From: Petunia secreta | Lineage: Eukaryota; Streptophyta; Magnoliopsida; Solanales; Solanaceae | Reading direction: 5' to 3' | Length of the DNA: 64,000 nt | Assembly: GCA_029990175.1 (NCBI GenBank) | Contig: JARKIP010000064.1 | Location: 13,224,001-13,288,000, forward strand | Shown: one piece after another, positions 22,883 to 34,400 of the stretch | Layout: every line of letters begins with the position of its first letter | Position numbering within the stretch: position 1 is the first letter of the stretch | The notes under the pieces: generated by a model | The model's database searches: none | Told to the model about the DNA's origin: nothing | Seen by the model: the letters and a program-made list of their open reading frames with translations, nothing else | Translations under genes and position numbers: made by a program

Positions 22883-24087
22883 TGTATTTCCAAAAAATAT
22901 ATTTCAGGTTTCACAATTAAATTTGTATTTAGTTGAGTCTAAGGCGACCGTTCATATCTCAATTTGATCGATTGATAGGCAATTTACGTTGACAAGTAAT
23001 CGATTCTCAGGACCTTAATTCGAACACAGTGCAAGTATTAATTTCGAAGGAATGAAATGATAATCCGATGACATAATATGACGAGTTCAATTTCGAAGGC
23101 AAACGTAATCAAATGAATGAAGACAAACAACGGATTCACAATTTACGATGATTGATTCTAGCTTAGTTTCGGACAAGTTATGGATAACATGCACAGTTGT
23201 TACTTCACCGAAGATGATTTAAACGCTAGTTTCGTTCGATACTAAATAGGTGGCTTTGACTAGATTCGATGACAAATTTGGATAGAATGATAGAAATGCG
23301 ATTGATGAAATATACTTTATCCAATTAACACTAGGATCGGAATGCAATAAGGATGATTTACTTGATGTGATCGGTATTAATAAGCAAATTGAACAATGAA
23401 TCAGTTATACGACCAATGCAATGATGGAAGATTACTGAAATCGACAACAACGAGTTAATGTATCAAACAAGGGAAATAACATACAAACGACGAAGCAATC
23501 AATAATAAATCAATGAATAAAGCAGTAAAGCTTATTGTATTGAAGAATCGGAAGTTGGTGCTTTGATGAAAGAGATGAATCCTCCTCCAAGTTTGAACCA
23601 AGCCACGATCGATGTTTAATACAGTGGTTGCACTTGTAATATAATAAGAGAATTTTATAACAACAATGATGTAGTGTGTAGTACTATAGCTGATGAATAT
23701 AAGAGCGTGTTTTGTTCTGATGGACGTAAGTTTACAAATGGGGAAATAGGGGTTTATTTATAGGTTTAAGTGGTGAAGTTCCCAACCCTAGAAGAACTCC
23801 ACTTTCTCACGTCTCTCTTAAGTCACGCAACAGCAGTTGCCCACTTTCAACAACTTCTACCGAATCCGCTAGATATGTTCCGATAAAAGTGGGATAAGAT
23901 CAGCCAAAGTTATCTGCTAGAACAGCTGTCTTCGAAACGTTCCGATCTCAACACAACATAATCGATCACACCGTCAAACGAAGCCACTTCGTGTCGATCT
24001 CACCAGATACGTATTCGAAATCAGTTATGGCTTTGCCACATAATCGAACACGTCCTCTTCGTGATCGAACAGAAATCGACCAATACA
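22883..24087 (-). repeat. 5' LTR of element A
   Basis: 1205 bp, TGTATTTCC to CCAATACA on the plus strand (TGTATTGG to GGAAATACA on the minus strand). The TATA-type box is on the minus strand at 23754-23762. It differs from the 3' LTR by scattered substitutions and small indels, so element A is clearly older than the Tekay-like insert. Confidence 0.9.
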
Positions 24088-24092
24088 AGTTG

Positions 24093-24470
24093 ATCACAGC
24101 ATGGATGCGATGAGGGCTGAGCGATCCAAACAGATTCATGACCTTGATTTGTCCCTTTAACAGAGGGATGTTGCTGAAGGTGGGTTGCTAGAGCCTGCAT
24201 GGTGGCACACTTAGAGACCGCCGTAATGCATCGCTTATATTGAAGAGGATGTGAATGAAGTTGAGCAAAGCGCAACTAAGTTTCGACCGGCTAATTAGAG
24301 ACTTGAGGGGGTGAACAACTAACTGAGGGCTGAGCAAGATCCCTTGAAGGCTGAGCGCGGTCAGCTCTGCATTGCCAGTACGCCTTCGACTTCGGGAAGC
24401 ACATCAATGTTGAAGTATGTTATGAAAACTGACAATACCTGAGAGATTTTATGGCCGTACGCGGGTGATA
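24093..24470 (+). pseudogene. antisense-gene relic of element C (second part)
   Basis: Read on the plus strand as SMDAMRAERSKQIHDLDLSL, a stop, QRDVAEG, and later LRAEQDPLKAERGQL with stops between. This is a heptad-like, charged sequence continuing the coiled-coil relic that ends at 3977. Several frames are needed. Sequence 24471-24800 has no feature I can name. Confidence 0.35.
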
Positions 24471-24804
24471 AATGACGTCATGCTAGCTCCTTTTGACCGC
24501 TCATTTGGCTAAGCTCTTGGATAACTCTGGCTTATGCAAAATTCTCATTAGCGGGAGGGACACTACGTCTTCTATCATGTAGCTTTTAAATACGGTGACA
24601 ACTTGCATTCGTTGATACGAGGCTAGATATTGTTATATTTCACATGCTTTTGCCTCGTGTTCATGCTTTCACTTGCGTTATTTTGTAGTACGTTGAACAA
24701 ATTTTTTCTCATTTAGTTTGTTTTGTTTGGTAGAAATTACATTGATGATATGAAACATTTCTGGAGCATATGTGATTGAAATCAAGCGTTTTGAAGTCTG
24801 AGTG

Positions 24805-25901
24805 GAAGTCTGATGGTCTTGGAATAAAGTTTGGATGAAAGAAAGACGAAAGCAACATGCCACACGCTGTGCTACACGCCGTGTAGCATCTTAGAAAAGT
24901 AGAAATCATCATTTTTTGTCAAAATCTCAGTGTTTTGCCTTGTCGCAGTGCGCAGTGCGACGCGGTAGGCTATTTTTGCTAATATGAGTTTGTCTAGGAG
25001 TTGTTGAGCGAAATTTGGTCCTAGGTGTTTCTACACTGTATAAATACATCTTAAACCCAATTTCTGAAGGATTGTTGGCTTAATTAATATCCTAAATAAA
25101 GATTCAAAGCTCTACTTAATCCATCTATCCATCTTATCCTGGTTTTGCTTGTAGTTATTTCATTGATTTGAACATTACTATGAGTGGCTAAATCACCCAT
25201 TCTAGGGTTAATTGACCCACACCAATACTTATGTGTTATGAATTATTGAATTGATTGATGAAACTTCTTTAATCTTCCTATTTAACTGTTTATGATTTGT
25301 ATACTATTGATTGGTAGAGCTCACAGTTGATTGTGCTCTCTATCCTTGTGCATCTAGGGATAGGTTCATAAGTTAGGGTTAAACACTTAGCAATATTTCA
25401 ACCTAAAGCAAAGACATTACTTAGGTTGTCAAAAAGGTCAATTGTGACCATTGATCCCTATTGTGAACCATAATTTTAGTCCTACCTATCTTCATTAATT
25501 AATTACTAAATTAGTCAGTGGAAGTTGCAATTATTATATAGAAGTAAGTAGTTGTGAATTTGAAGGAATTACATATAGGAAGAAGCAAGTTGAATATGTT
25601 AATGCATTGTTCTAACATGAGTAGGAGTTGGGTAGATCAATCCTACGCTTTTAATCCATTGAATTAATCTTATTGTCTACTACTTTGTTATTTGTTTTAT
25701 TGTTATTTCTTGTTACTTAGTCATTACTATAAACCAACTCAAAGATAAAACCTTTAGAAGTTAATCAAATATATATTTTAGTTAGAATAGCAACTAGATT
25801 TTGTGTGTTCCCTGTGGGATTCGACCTCGTGGCTTCAAACACCAAGCTGTATTGGATGCAACCGCTTAGTCTCATTTTTGAGGCGTAGTTGAGCGTAATC
25901 A
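24805..25901 (+). repeat. 5' LTR of the Athila-like element
   Basis: Matches 29941-30802 plus 53746-54005 with many differences. Shared landmarks are CTGTATAAATACATCTT (TATA box 25039-25046), TGAGTGGCTAAATCACCCAT and GGGATTCGACCT. It ends GCGTAATCA. A perfect 8-bp-arm hairpin lies at 24871-24887. Confidence 0.8.
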
Positions 25902-25928
25902 AATTTTTGTGTCGCTGTCGGAGAAAAC
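25902..25928 (+). other. decayed PBS of the Athila-like element
   Basis: AATTTTTGTGTCGCTGTCGGAGAAAA follows the LTR directly. It looks like a mutated form of the TTTGGCGCCGTTGCCGGGGA site usual in Athila-type elements; this comparison is from memory. Confidence 0.5.
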
Positions 25929-26046
25929 AATGTTATTTTAGTTGTTAAGATAGCTAATTCTATTTTTCAATTGAATTCTCTCTTGTCATCTTGATCTCGT
26001 TTCTTTGGTTTTTATAGTTGAAAGTTCAGATATTGAAGAATTCAAG

Positions 26047-27790
26047 ATGGCTTGAGGTACGGCTTTTACTGCTTTCGCAGAACCTGCAGCTGGGAATTTG
26101 GCATCTGCTATTCCCAGACAGTGATGATTCCCAGACAGATGATCCTCAAAAGCATTTGAAAAAGTTCAGGAGTGTGTGTGAAATTTAGAAGCAAGCTCGC
26201 GTCATGACAGAGGCGGTACGTGTGATGCTATTTCTGTTCTCTTTGACTGATGATGCTAGTGACTGGTTTGATTCACTGCCAGTCACTTCTATACTTAGTG
26301 GGATGATTTGGTGATCAAGTTCAAGAAAAAAAATTTCCACCAAACAAAACTGCGAAGATAGTTGAGGAGATTCTCATGCTCATACAGAACCCGCTAGAAA
26401 CTTTGCCAGACGCTTGGGAGAGATTTAAAAGCTACTTGAGAATGTGTACTCATCATGGTATTCCTGACCAAATGCTTGGGCAAAAGGTCTACATAGGCAT
26501 GGGCAGTGTTCTGAAAGGCGAGAGAGGCGACGCCTAAGGCGAGAGGCGAGGCGAGCCTCTCTCGCCATTTGAGTCTGAGGCGATTAAGGTTCTAAAAGGT
26601 GACAGAGGCGTCGCTTAAGGCGGCAGAGGCAAAAAGGCGCTGAATTATTTTTTTTTAATTTTTTAACACTTAAAACCCAAAATTAGGGTTTTGTTAAAAC
26701 AAAAGCAATAAGCTGCGCGGCTCTTCTTCTTTCTCCAGACCAGAGAACAGCTGAACAGGTACGTTTCTTTCTTCTTTCTGCTTCTTTCTTCTTTCTTTCT
26801 TCTTCTTAATCTTCTTTCTTTCTTCTTCTCCTGAATCAAGGGCTGATTTTTTCTTCTTTTTTCTTTTTCATTCTTCCTCTTCTTAAGTCTTAACAGCCCG
26901 TTCTTAAGTCTTAATAGTCACAGCCTCATAGTGTCAACTTAACAGCCTTATTATGCTATTTCTATTGAGATTTTGGTTATTTCTATATGCATTACAATAT
27001 TTTTATTTTTTGGCATTATTTGGCGCCTCACTTTAAAAAGGCGAGCGCCTCGCCTCTCGCCTCGGTGAAATTTTCCCTCGTCGCCTTTTGTCGCCTTACG
27101 CCGTCCAAAACATTGGGCATGGGAAATCAAATCAAGGGTAACCTAGATGTTGCAGCTGGAGGAGCATTATTGAGCAAAACCTTTACTGATGCAAAAGCTT
27201 AAATTGACACGATGACTCACAACTTAGGCTAGCTTACTAGAGATACATCTACCGATTTAGGTTCAAAGGCTTTAATTGATGGTGTTGACTTTGGGATGGA
27301 AGAACAGATGTCCAGGTTGCAGACTATGCTTGATGTTGTGGTGAAACAAATGAACGAGAAGATGCTGAAATCTATTAATTAAGTTGACTCACTGGCTCAA
27401 ACCCAAGCTCCTAATCCTGGTAGTTTTTTTTATGTTGATTTGCTTGCTTATATTGAAGATGTGAAATTTGTGAATTATGGGCAGCATCAGCAATACAATC
27501 AACAAGGTCAATTTAGTCCAGTGCAAATACAAGCAACTTTACCCCTGCAACAGGCGAATGACATATTTGTGATCAAATCTATAGTGCAGACTGTGATAAG
27601 AGTTAATAAGTTATTGCAAGACCAATTGATAGCACATGACACTACAATAAAGGGGATAGAGATCAAGTTGGGACAATTGTCCATTGCTTTAAATAATAGA
27701 CGTCAAGGTGCTTTGCCAAGCGATACTGTGGTGATTCTTAAGGATCCAAATCCTTATCAATTGATGGCAGTCACTTTAAGGAGTGGTTGA
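26047..27790 (+). pseudogene. gag of the Athila-like element, interrupted by a MITE
   Basis: ATG at 26047 is followed at once by a stop (MA*). The gag core is legible across frames: DDPQKHLKKFRSVCEI, VMLFLFSLTDDASDWFDSLP, WDDLVIKFKKKFPPNKTAKI and LPDAWERFKSYLRMCTHHGI. The hAT MITE (26504-27115) sits after GQKVYIGMG. The rest includes ALIDGVDFGMEEQMSRLQTM and, at 27440-27790, AHDTTIKGIEIKLGQLSIAL and NPYQLMAVTLRSG, which closes typical Athila gag. Confidence 0.85.
26504..27115. mobile_element. hAT-type MITE with AGGCGAGGCG-rich ends
   Basis: 612 bp flanked by a perfect 8-bp duplication GGCATGGG (26496-26503 and 27116-27123), the hAT signature. Termini are CAGTGTTCTGAAAGGCG and, from the other end, CAATGTTTTGGACGGCG. 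Both ends are packed with AGGCGAGAGGCG words that pair with one another; the middle is pyrimidine-rich (TTCTTCTTTC) with no reading frame. Removing it restores continuous gag sequence. Confidence 0.92.
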
Positions 27791-27834
27791 GACTTGGACA
27801 AGGAGCAAGAATTAGATAAAGGGTACTATCCACG

Positions 27835-28711
27835 GTGCCAGACATTGAGCTTGTTGGTGACCCCGCAAAACTAGTTGGTAATGATGTTGCTGAGAAAGAG
27901 ATCACTCCAGAACCTGTCCTAGTACTGAGAAGGAATTTAAAAGAGAACTTATCAAAGAAGATGAGAAGGTGGTTTAAAAAGTTAATGTGTCAAGAGAGCA
28001 GAACTCCAAGGCGAAAACACCATCACATCCTTATCCTCAAAGGTCAGCAAAGCAACAAAAAAGTTTGAAGTTTAAAAAGTTTTTTGATTTGTTGGTACAA
28101 CCGAAGCTTGATATGCCTTTCAAGGGGGTGATACGAGAGGTGCCTAGACATGCAAAGCTTTTAAAATATCTTCTGTCTAAGAAGGTTTATTTCAATGAGG
28201 TAGAGATGGTCGAGTTGGATAAGGTGTGTAGTATTGTCATCACAAAGCCTATAGTGAAAAAGAAGAAAGATCATGGTAGTTTCACAGTCCCATGCTCTAT
28301 TGGTGATCTTACAATTGGTAAGGTCTTATGTGATTTTGGTGCGAGCATTAACTTGATGTCGCTGGAAGTATACAAGAAGTTGGGGTTGATGAAAGAGACT
28401 CCAATAAGGATCCAGTTGGTAGATAGAATGCAAAAGCACCAGGTTGGAATAGTTAAGGATGTATTTGTGAAATGGGTAGTTTCATGTTTGCATTAGATTT
28501 TGTGGTTCTTGACTGTCCCGGTTATAAAGATATTCTAATTATCTTAGGCCATCCATTTTTGGCAACTGGTAGAGCAGTGGTTGATGTTGACAAAGAGAAT
28601 ATGACCTTGAAGCTGTATGATGAAAAGATTGTGGTTAACATTTGGAAATTGATGAACAAACATTGTGAAGATGCGAGTTATTCGTGCGTGCATACATGCA
28701 AGCCCAGATGA
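27835..28711 (+). pseudogene. aspartic protease of the Athila-like element
   Basis: The linker KFKKFFDLLVQPKLDMPFKG leads into PCSIGDLTIGKVLCDFGASI then NLMSLEVYKKLGLMKETPIR, where CDFGASINLM is the protease active-site region (Athila often has LCDLGAS). Frame shifts near 28475 into FALDFVVLDCPGYKDILIIL and GHPFLATGRAVVDVDKENMT, the end of the protease. After 28711 (EDASYSCVHTC) coding similarity stops; RT does not follow. Confidence 0.85.
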
Positions 28712-29921
28712 GCCATGAGTTGAGCTAAGTGAAGTTGTGCCACGACTAAAATTAAGGCGCTTCTCGGGTGGAACACGTGCTTGTAATTTTATACAAATAA
28801 AAAAAATAGAAAAATAAGATAAATACAAAAAGATGTCGTGCCACGACCAACAAGGTGCTTGTTGAGTGGCAACCTAACCTTTCTTTCTTTATTCGTATTT
28901 CAGTTATTGTTATGTTTAGACGGATGTTACTTGGTGAGTTTCTTTGTTTTGCAGGTTTTGACTGGTTTAGAGTATAAGCGTGGGAAATCCATCATGTTTG
29001 AAGATGAAGTGTTGTTAGGGAAAGTTTAAGTACCTAGTGCCTTAAGGAATTTCACGAGGATGATCTTCAGGCTTAAAACCTCTCCCACCCTTAGTTTTAT
29101 TTTTATGCATTGAGAGCAATGCATGATTTTAAGTGTGGGGTGTGATTCTTCCTATTTGTGCAATAATACCCTTTGACTTTTCTTTGTGCATCGGTTCTTT
29201 TCTATAGAAAGTATTTTGAATCGGGATTCTTCCTATTTGCGCACATAATCCCCTTTGATTTTTCTTTGTGCATCGGTTCTTTTCCAAAGTAAGAAGTTTG
29301 AACCAGGTATAGGTTAGATTTTTTTTTTTTTAAGGATTGGAGTGTTTTAGATAAATGGAGGAGTTCTGGTTCCATGATTTGACTAATTTTATATAGATAC
29401 TTAGTTTAGGTTATGTGAACTTCATGTATATATTCTATCATGATCCATTTTGCTTTGAGAAACATTGAGTACACTTGTGCTGACGCCTAGTTTTCATGAT
29501 TTTGACTCTAGACTTACTTAAAAGTTTGCTTGTGTTTTCTTTATTTGCAAGCGCAAATTGAGCCGTTTTGAGGAGGTTATCGGATTGTTGTTGCTCCATC
29601 CTTAATACTTGATGTCTAGAACTTGCCTAGTATGTTTGCTGAGTGAAATGAGAAGTTTGCTCGATTAAGAAGTGATATAGGTTTTCCTTTCTTATCCAAT
29701 TTATCTGAAGCTCCAGAGTTTAATGATTACCAATGAATTTTGACCTTAGCTAACTCTTTTGAGCCAATAGCCTTTTCTTTGATAGCTATTAGGTATCCTA
29801 TTTCTTGTGCTAATTAACTATGAGTTCACTTGTAGTGTTATGAGCCTAAAAGGGCTAGAGAATGAAGTAGAAAATTATGATTGTTTGGGAAAAATGAAAG
29901 GAGCTATTGGATGGATCTACT
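28712..29921 (+). other. 3' non-coding region of the Athila-like element; pol missing
   Basis: Protease sequence passes straight to ATTAAGGCGCTTCTCGGGTG near 28753, repeated as CCAACAAGGTGCTTGTTGAG near 28847. This is the AAGGCGCTTGTTGGGA-type phrase usually found after integrase in Athila-like elements. Near 29105-29141, TGCATTGAGAGCAATGCATG is followed by TTTTAAGTGTGGGG, another hallmark. An 81-bp spaced duplication lies at 29144-29300. All of RT, RNase H and integrase is therefore deleted. Confidence 0.6.
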
Positions 29922-29940
29922 AGAAAAGAAAAAAAAAAGT
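29922..29940 (+). other. purine tract before the Athila-like 3' LTR
   Basis: AGAAAAGAAAAAAAAAAG precedes the 3' LTR. It fits a PPT, although the exact LTR start is not fixed. Confidence 0.5.
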
Positions 29941-30802
29941 AAATATGGCCGAGGGCCATGCAAACAAAGTTCAGATGAAAGAAAAACGAAATGACAAAAG
30001 CAGCACGACACACGCTGTATGGCTGCACAGCATGCAGCATCACAGAAAAATACAGAGCATCAATTTTCGTCAGAATCTCAGTGTTTTTCCTTGTCGCGGT
30101 GCACAGAGCGACACGGTTGGCTATTTTTGCTTATCTGAGTTTTAGGATTTGTTGAAGGAAATTTGGTCCTAGGTGTTTCTACACTGTATAAATACATCTT
30201 TAACCCAATTTTTATAGGAATTTTGAGCTAATTAACATCCAAAGAAGGAAAGGAAGAGAGGAGTTCAAGATTCAAGGTTCTTCTTCATATATCCAACCAT
30301 TTTACTGTGGTTTTGTATGCTTATAGTTATTTCATTGATTTGAACTTGACTATGAGTGGCTAAATCACCCATTCCATGGTTGATTGAACCATTCCAACAC
30401 TTATGTGTTTGATGAAACTTGTTTAATCTTCCTATCTATATTTTTATGATTTGTATGTTATTGATTGGTAGAGCTCCCAACTGATTGTTCCCTTTATTCT
30501 TGTGTATCTAGGTATAGGTTCATAAGTTAGGGTTAACTACTTAGCAATATTTCAACCTAAAACAAAGACATTACTTAAGTTATCAAAAAGGTGAATTGTG
30601 ACCATTTAATCCTATTGTGAACCATAATTTTAGTCTTAGCCATCTTTATTAATTAATTAAAAAATTAGTCAGTGAAAGTTGTAATTATTATACGGAAGTA
30701 AGTAATTGTATATTGGAGCAATATTATATAGGAATAAGAAAGTTGAATTTGTTAGTACATTGTTCTAACAGATGAGTAAGAGTTGGGTATATCAATTCTA
30801 GC
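29941..30802 (+). repeat. 3' LTR of the Athila-like element, left part
   Basis: Homologous to 24805-25680, with TATA box at 30187-30194 and a hairpin at 30022-30038. Cut after CTAGC (30798-30802), the target duplication of the copia element; the remainder is 53746-54005. Confidence 0.8.
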
Positions 30803-30928
30803 TGTTAGAAAATTTAAGTTGTATATAACTATGATTGACATAGTAGTCCCAATTGGGAAATATTTTGTCGTATATCATGTATAGTATTTATAATATGACT
30901 CTTTGTAGACACTCTTTAGGTGATATAT
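30803..30928 (+). repeat. copia 5' LTR, first 126 bp
   Basis: TGTTAGAAAATTTAAGTTG to GGTGATATAT. It matches 53593-53719; the remaining 26 bp resume at 49547 after element B. TATAT at 30924-30928 is duplicated at 49542-49546. Confidence 0.9.
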
Positions 30929-31412
30929 TGATATGAATCAACAACTATGAAATAGAAAAGAACAAGAATTGAAAAGGAATTAAAGCAAGACCCACTTTAA
31001 TTAGAAGAGATTAAAGAAGCAAATTAGGGGTAAGGCCTAATTACCCCCCTTTAATTGTCTAACAAAATGAACCAATACTAATTGATCCTTAATTGAATCA
31101 ACATTCAATTGCAAATCAAGGATTAAATGCTTAAGCAACAATCTTAGCCAAGTTTTCTCACAATCAATATTTATCAAAAGCTAACCCTAGTAAATGTAGA
31201 TAAAAGGGCTTAAATAGTGGTTCATAAAATGGCATAACATTACCTTAATTGCCCCTGAAGTAGGCTGCAATAAAGTTATTAAAATAAAAAAGGCCTTCTA
31301 ATTGTCATCTCAGCGCTATCGCGCCAACACCTGCGCGATCGCACAGTATGAGCAACCAGAGCTTTGTGATCGCGGCTATGGTCACGCGATCGCAAAGAAC
31401 AACTTTCTTCAC
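30929..31412 (-). repeat. element B 3' LTR, left part
   Basis: TGATATGAATCAACAACTATG onward, matching 48806-49290. A TATTTAAG-type minus-strand TATA sequence lies near 31209-31216. Contains GCGATCGC-like words at 31310-31400. Cut at TTCAC (31408-31412) by a solo LTR. Confidence 0.9.
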
Positions 31413-34400
31413 TGTCATACCCGATTTTGGACTCAACTCGAGGCGAGTCGGGTTTTGAATTTGACTGGGTGAACTCGTTTGAGTTTAGATGTTGGAGTCG
31501 CCACCTAATATGATTTCTAAGGCGCATTAGGTCAGCTAAGGTATAAAGTCAAATTACGTAAGTCTACTAGTCTATTTCAGAGATTCTATATGGGTAAGAA
31601 GTCCAAATGACTCGAGGAAGAAGGTGTTAGGCACTTCCCCGAGTCCCACGAACTATCGTCCGAGTATTAATTTGGGATGAAAACTGTGTATATTATCGTA
31701 CATACTAACTTGGGAGTTTTAATCAAAGGTATATCATGCTTACACACACACATGCAAATAACTTTTGTATCCGACCTATGTTTAAGCCTAATCGCATCCA
31801 GGGCCTCTAATGTCAAAAGCCTAATCGTAAACAAAGGTTATAACACAAATGGGTATTCAATTTACATGCGTAGTTAACACATTTTAAAAAATATTTGCAT
31901 AAGTAGCCTAATTTGCAAATAATTTCAAATTTAATTAGAAACCGAAATGGGTTTGTTTTTAAAACAAAATGTTGGCTCATTTAGGGTCAGTATAACTCGT
32001 CATTAATTGTCGAGCCCTAACCTTAATGTCCTTTTTGTGTAGAGGTCAAGTTTTGGAAATATATATAAACAAGAGGGCTGTTTTCAAAAACGGGATCACA
32101 AGAACACATAAATGCAAATAGTGGGCTTTCGCACGTAATAATAAGTATATATATAGGTATACTCATGCAAATACATGATCTAGATGATGATTATACTTTT
32201 AAAAATAGTTTTGAAGTGTATAAACGACCCCTATTACTTTATACATCTCTATACACTATTAGATTAGTGTATAAGGACGATAGCAAAGGTTGAAATCGGT
32301 TTAAACACGTAAGAGGCCTTTTTTGAAAACGTTTTTGGGCCTGAATCAGTTGTGCAAAAGAAAGGCAGATTCCATTTTGCATAAATAGTCTCAATTATAG
32401 TAGTCGTTACAATATGTAGCCTCTATTACGAAAAAATACCTTTTCTAAACAACTTAAGCATGGAAATCATGTTGCATTCAATTCCAGTTGACTAGAGATT
32501 AAAACTTGCTATCAAACTCATTAAATTATGCATTGGATATCATTCTCCAACTAGTGCAGATCATCAGGTATGACTGGCCAAGTTATTGAACTTTCAGTCG
32601 AATGCAAAGAGTTTTACCTAAGTGTATGATGCGATCACATAAGTAGAGAAGGGTAAAGGAAGGCCCCTGGGTAGCGAATTACACAGCTTTGAGGCTGTGT
32701 ATCCTGTTTTAGCTAGATACAACAGGGAAATCTTAACAATGTACACACAGGGGTTACTAGAGAGGGGAAACATGTATTAAAACTTTATTCCTAAGCATAC
32801 TACCCAGGTTGTTCATAATCTCAAGTGAATATGCGTCAGCAGTCTGTAACCTCAGGAAATAGCAACTGGAATGTACAAATTCCATGCCCTGCAATTGTTA
32901 GCCCTGGTATGGTCTTTTTAGACCATCCTAACAAGATGTGTATGTGTTAACAGTGGCAAGAGAATACCCAAAACCAATAGTGCAGGGCAACAAGGTGCTA
33001 AACAAGTGCAGACAGCTTTTTTATGCAAACAGAGACAGAGAGACAAAGCAAGCATGAAAGCCAGACATAAGCAAGTTTAAAGCATAGGCAAAAATGTCCA
33101 GGAATAAAGAGATATACCTTCTGAGCAATAGTGGTGCACATATAAACAAAATGTAGGCAATGCTAAATGTTTACAGAGGCAGAATCCAGTAGAAAAGTGA
33201 GCAGGGCCTTCTCAAAACAATCTTGGAGAAAATTTAGAGAAGAGAGTAGTATAAAATAGAATAGGTATATAGGTGTGAGGAGTAGGAATTAGAATTTCAA
33301 CGGGTAAAGCCAAGTAAGGTAGGGAATATTGTCCTCAGAATAGAAGGGAATACCTTTAAAAGCTTCTACCAAAAATAAACAAATCAGCCCCCAAGATTTA
33401 AGGTAAATTCAATCCCTAAACCAATTTAAGTCCCTCCCCCCTTAACTTAAATGGTGTCTAGGTTCAAGAAAGTAGATCATAAGCACAGTTTTAGGCTCGA
33501 AATATTTCAGCAAATCCCAAAGAAATTTCAATTAACCATAGAATCAATCTAATAAACAGTTTCCATCTGCTACTCATAAATTCAAACTAAAACTGATCAA
33601 GATCCTTACAATCATGCTGGTTCAAATTATCCTCCAGACATGAAGATCACATATTTAGACTTTGCATAAATCAAATTCTCTTAATCTTGCCGGACAAATT
33701 TTAAGCCAAATTTCAAATTGAGCTAATGGTACAAGCATTCTAGTCGACTGGACACGTTATAGGTCAGTAAAATATGGGAATTATCATGAACTTAGACATC
33801 TAATTAGTTCAAGAAGATGTTCATTTTGACAGTGAAAATAGGGTAAAATCAGTGATCGCATGTGCCTTAATTAATCATACAAACATCTTCAACTAATCAC
33901 TTCAGGGGATCAAGCTAAACATGAATGTCACATAATCACCTTTTTAAAACTGTAAAACAAACAAGGAGAGGAAATACCTGTTTCGTTGAAGTCGGGTCAA
34001 GTCGACCCGTCTTGAATTTGGTTCGCGAAGAAGATTTTATCCTTTCATCAGCGAATAGAGGCGTTTAAACACGAAAGGAGCCCCGCCGGAGACGTTTCCC
34101 GACGGTGGCGATTCGACTGACATAGGGCTAATTTCCCCCTCGTCCAAACCCCATTGAAAGTTGATGGGTTATGTTGCGGACGGCGAGGGGAGTCTAAAAA
34201 CACCATTTTTCCTAATTTTCGTTGGCTCAAATGGCCGGAAAGATCATCGACAGAGAGGGCGATTGGAATCGCCAAGAGAGAGAGAGAGAGTTGGGTCCAG
34301 GGGGTGGGGGAAAAATGAGAAAGGGGAAAAAGGTTTTGGGGGGGGGGGGGGGGGTAAAAACAAGGAAACTAAATTTGGGCCGTTGGATCGCCTACATGGA

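Larger units (their letters stand above)
3983..24087 (-). mobile_element. Tat-like Ty3/gypsy retrotransposon (element A)
   Basis: Minus-strand element with 5' LTR at 22883-24087, PBS, gag, protease, RT, RNase H, integrase, a PPT and 3' LTR at 3983-5257. Flanking 5-bp target duplication is AGTTA (3978-3982) and AGTTG (24088-24092), 4 of 5 matching. Gene order (protease-RT-RNase H-integrase) is Ty3/gypsy. A plus-strand extra gene between integrase and 3' LTR and the gag finger form (CEFHHDFGHTTEEC) point to the Tat lineage. A Tekay-like element (13059-21473) splits its gag. Without that insertion the element would be about 11.7 kb. Many stops and frameshifts make it inactive. Confidence 0.88.

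Noticed and set aside
29927..30145. Possible SINE ending in the A-rich tract before 29940
   Set aside because: The A-rich tract is better explained as the PPT, since the sequence right after it aligns to the 24805 LTR.
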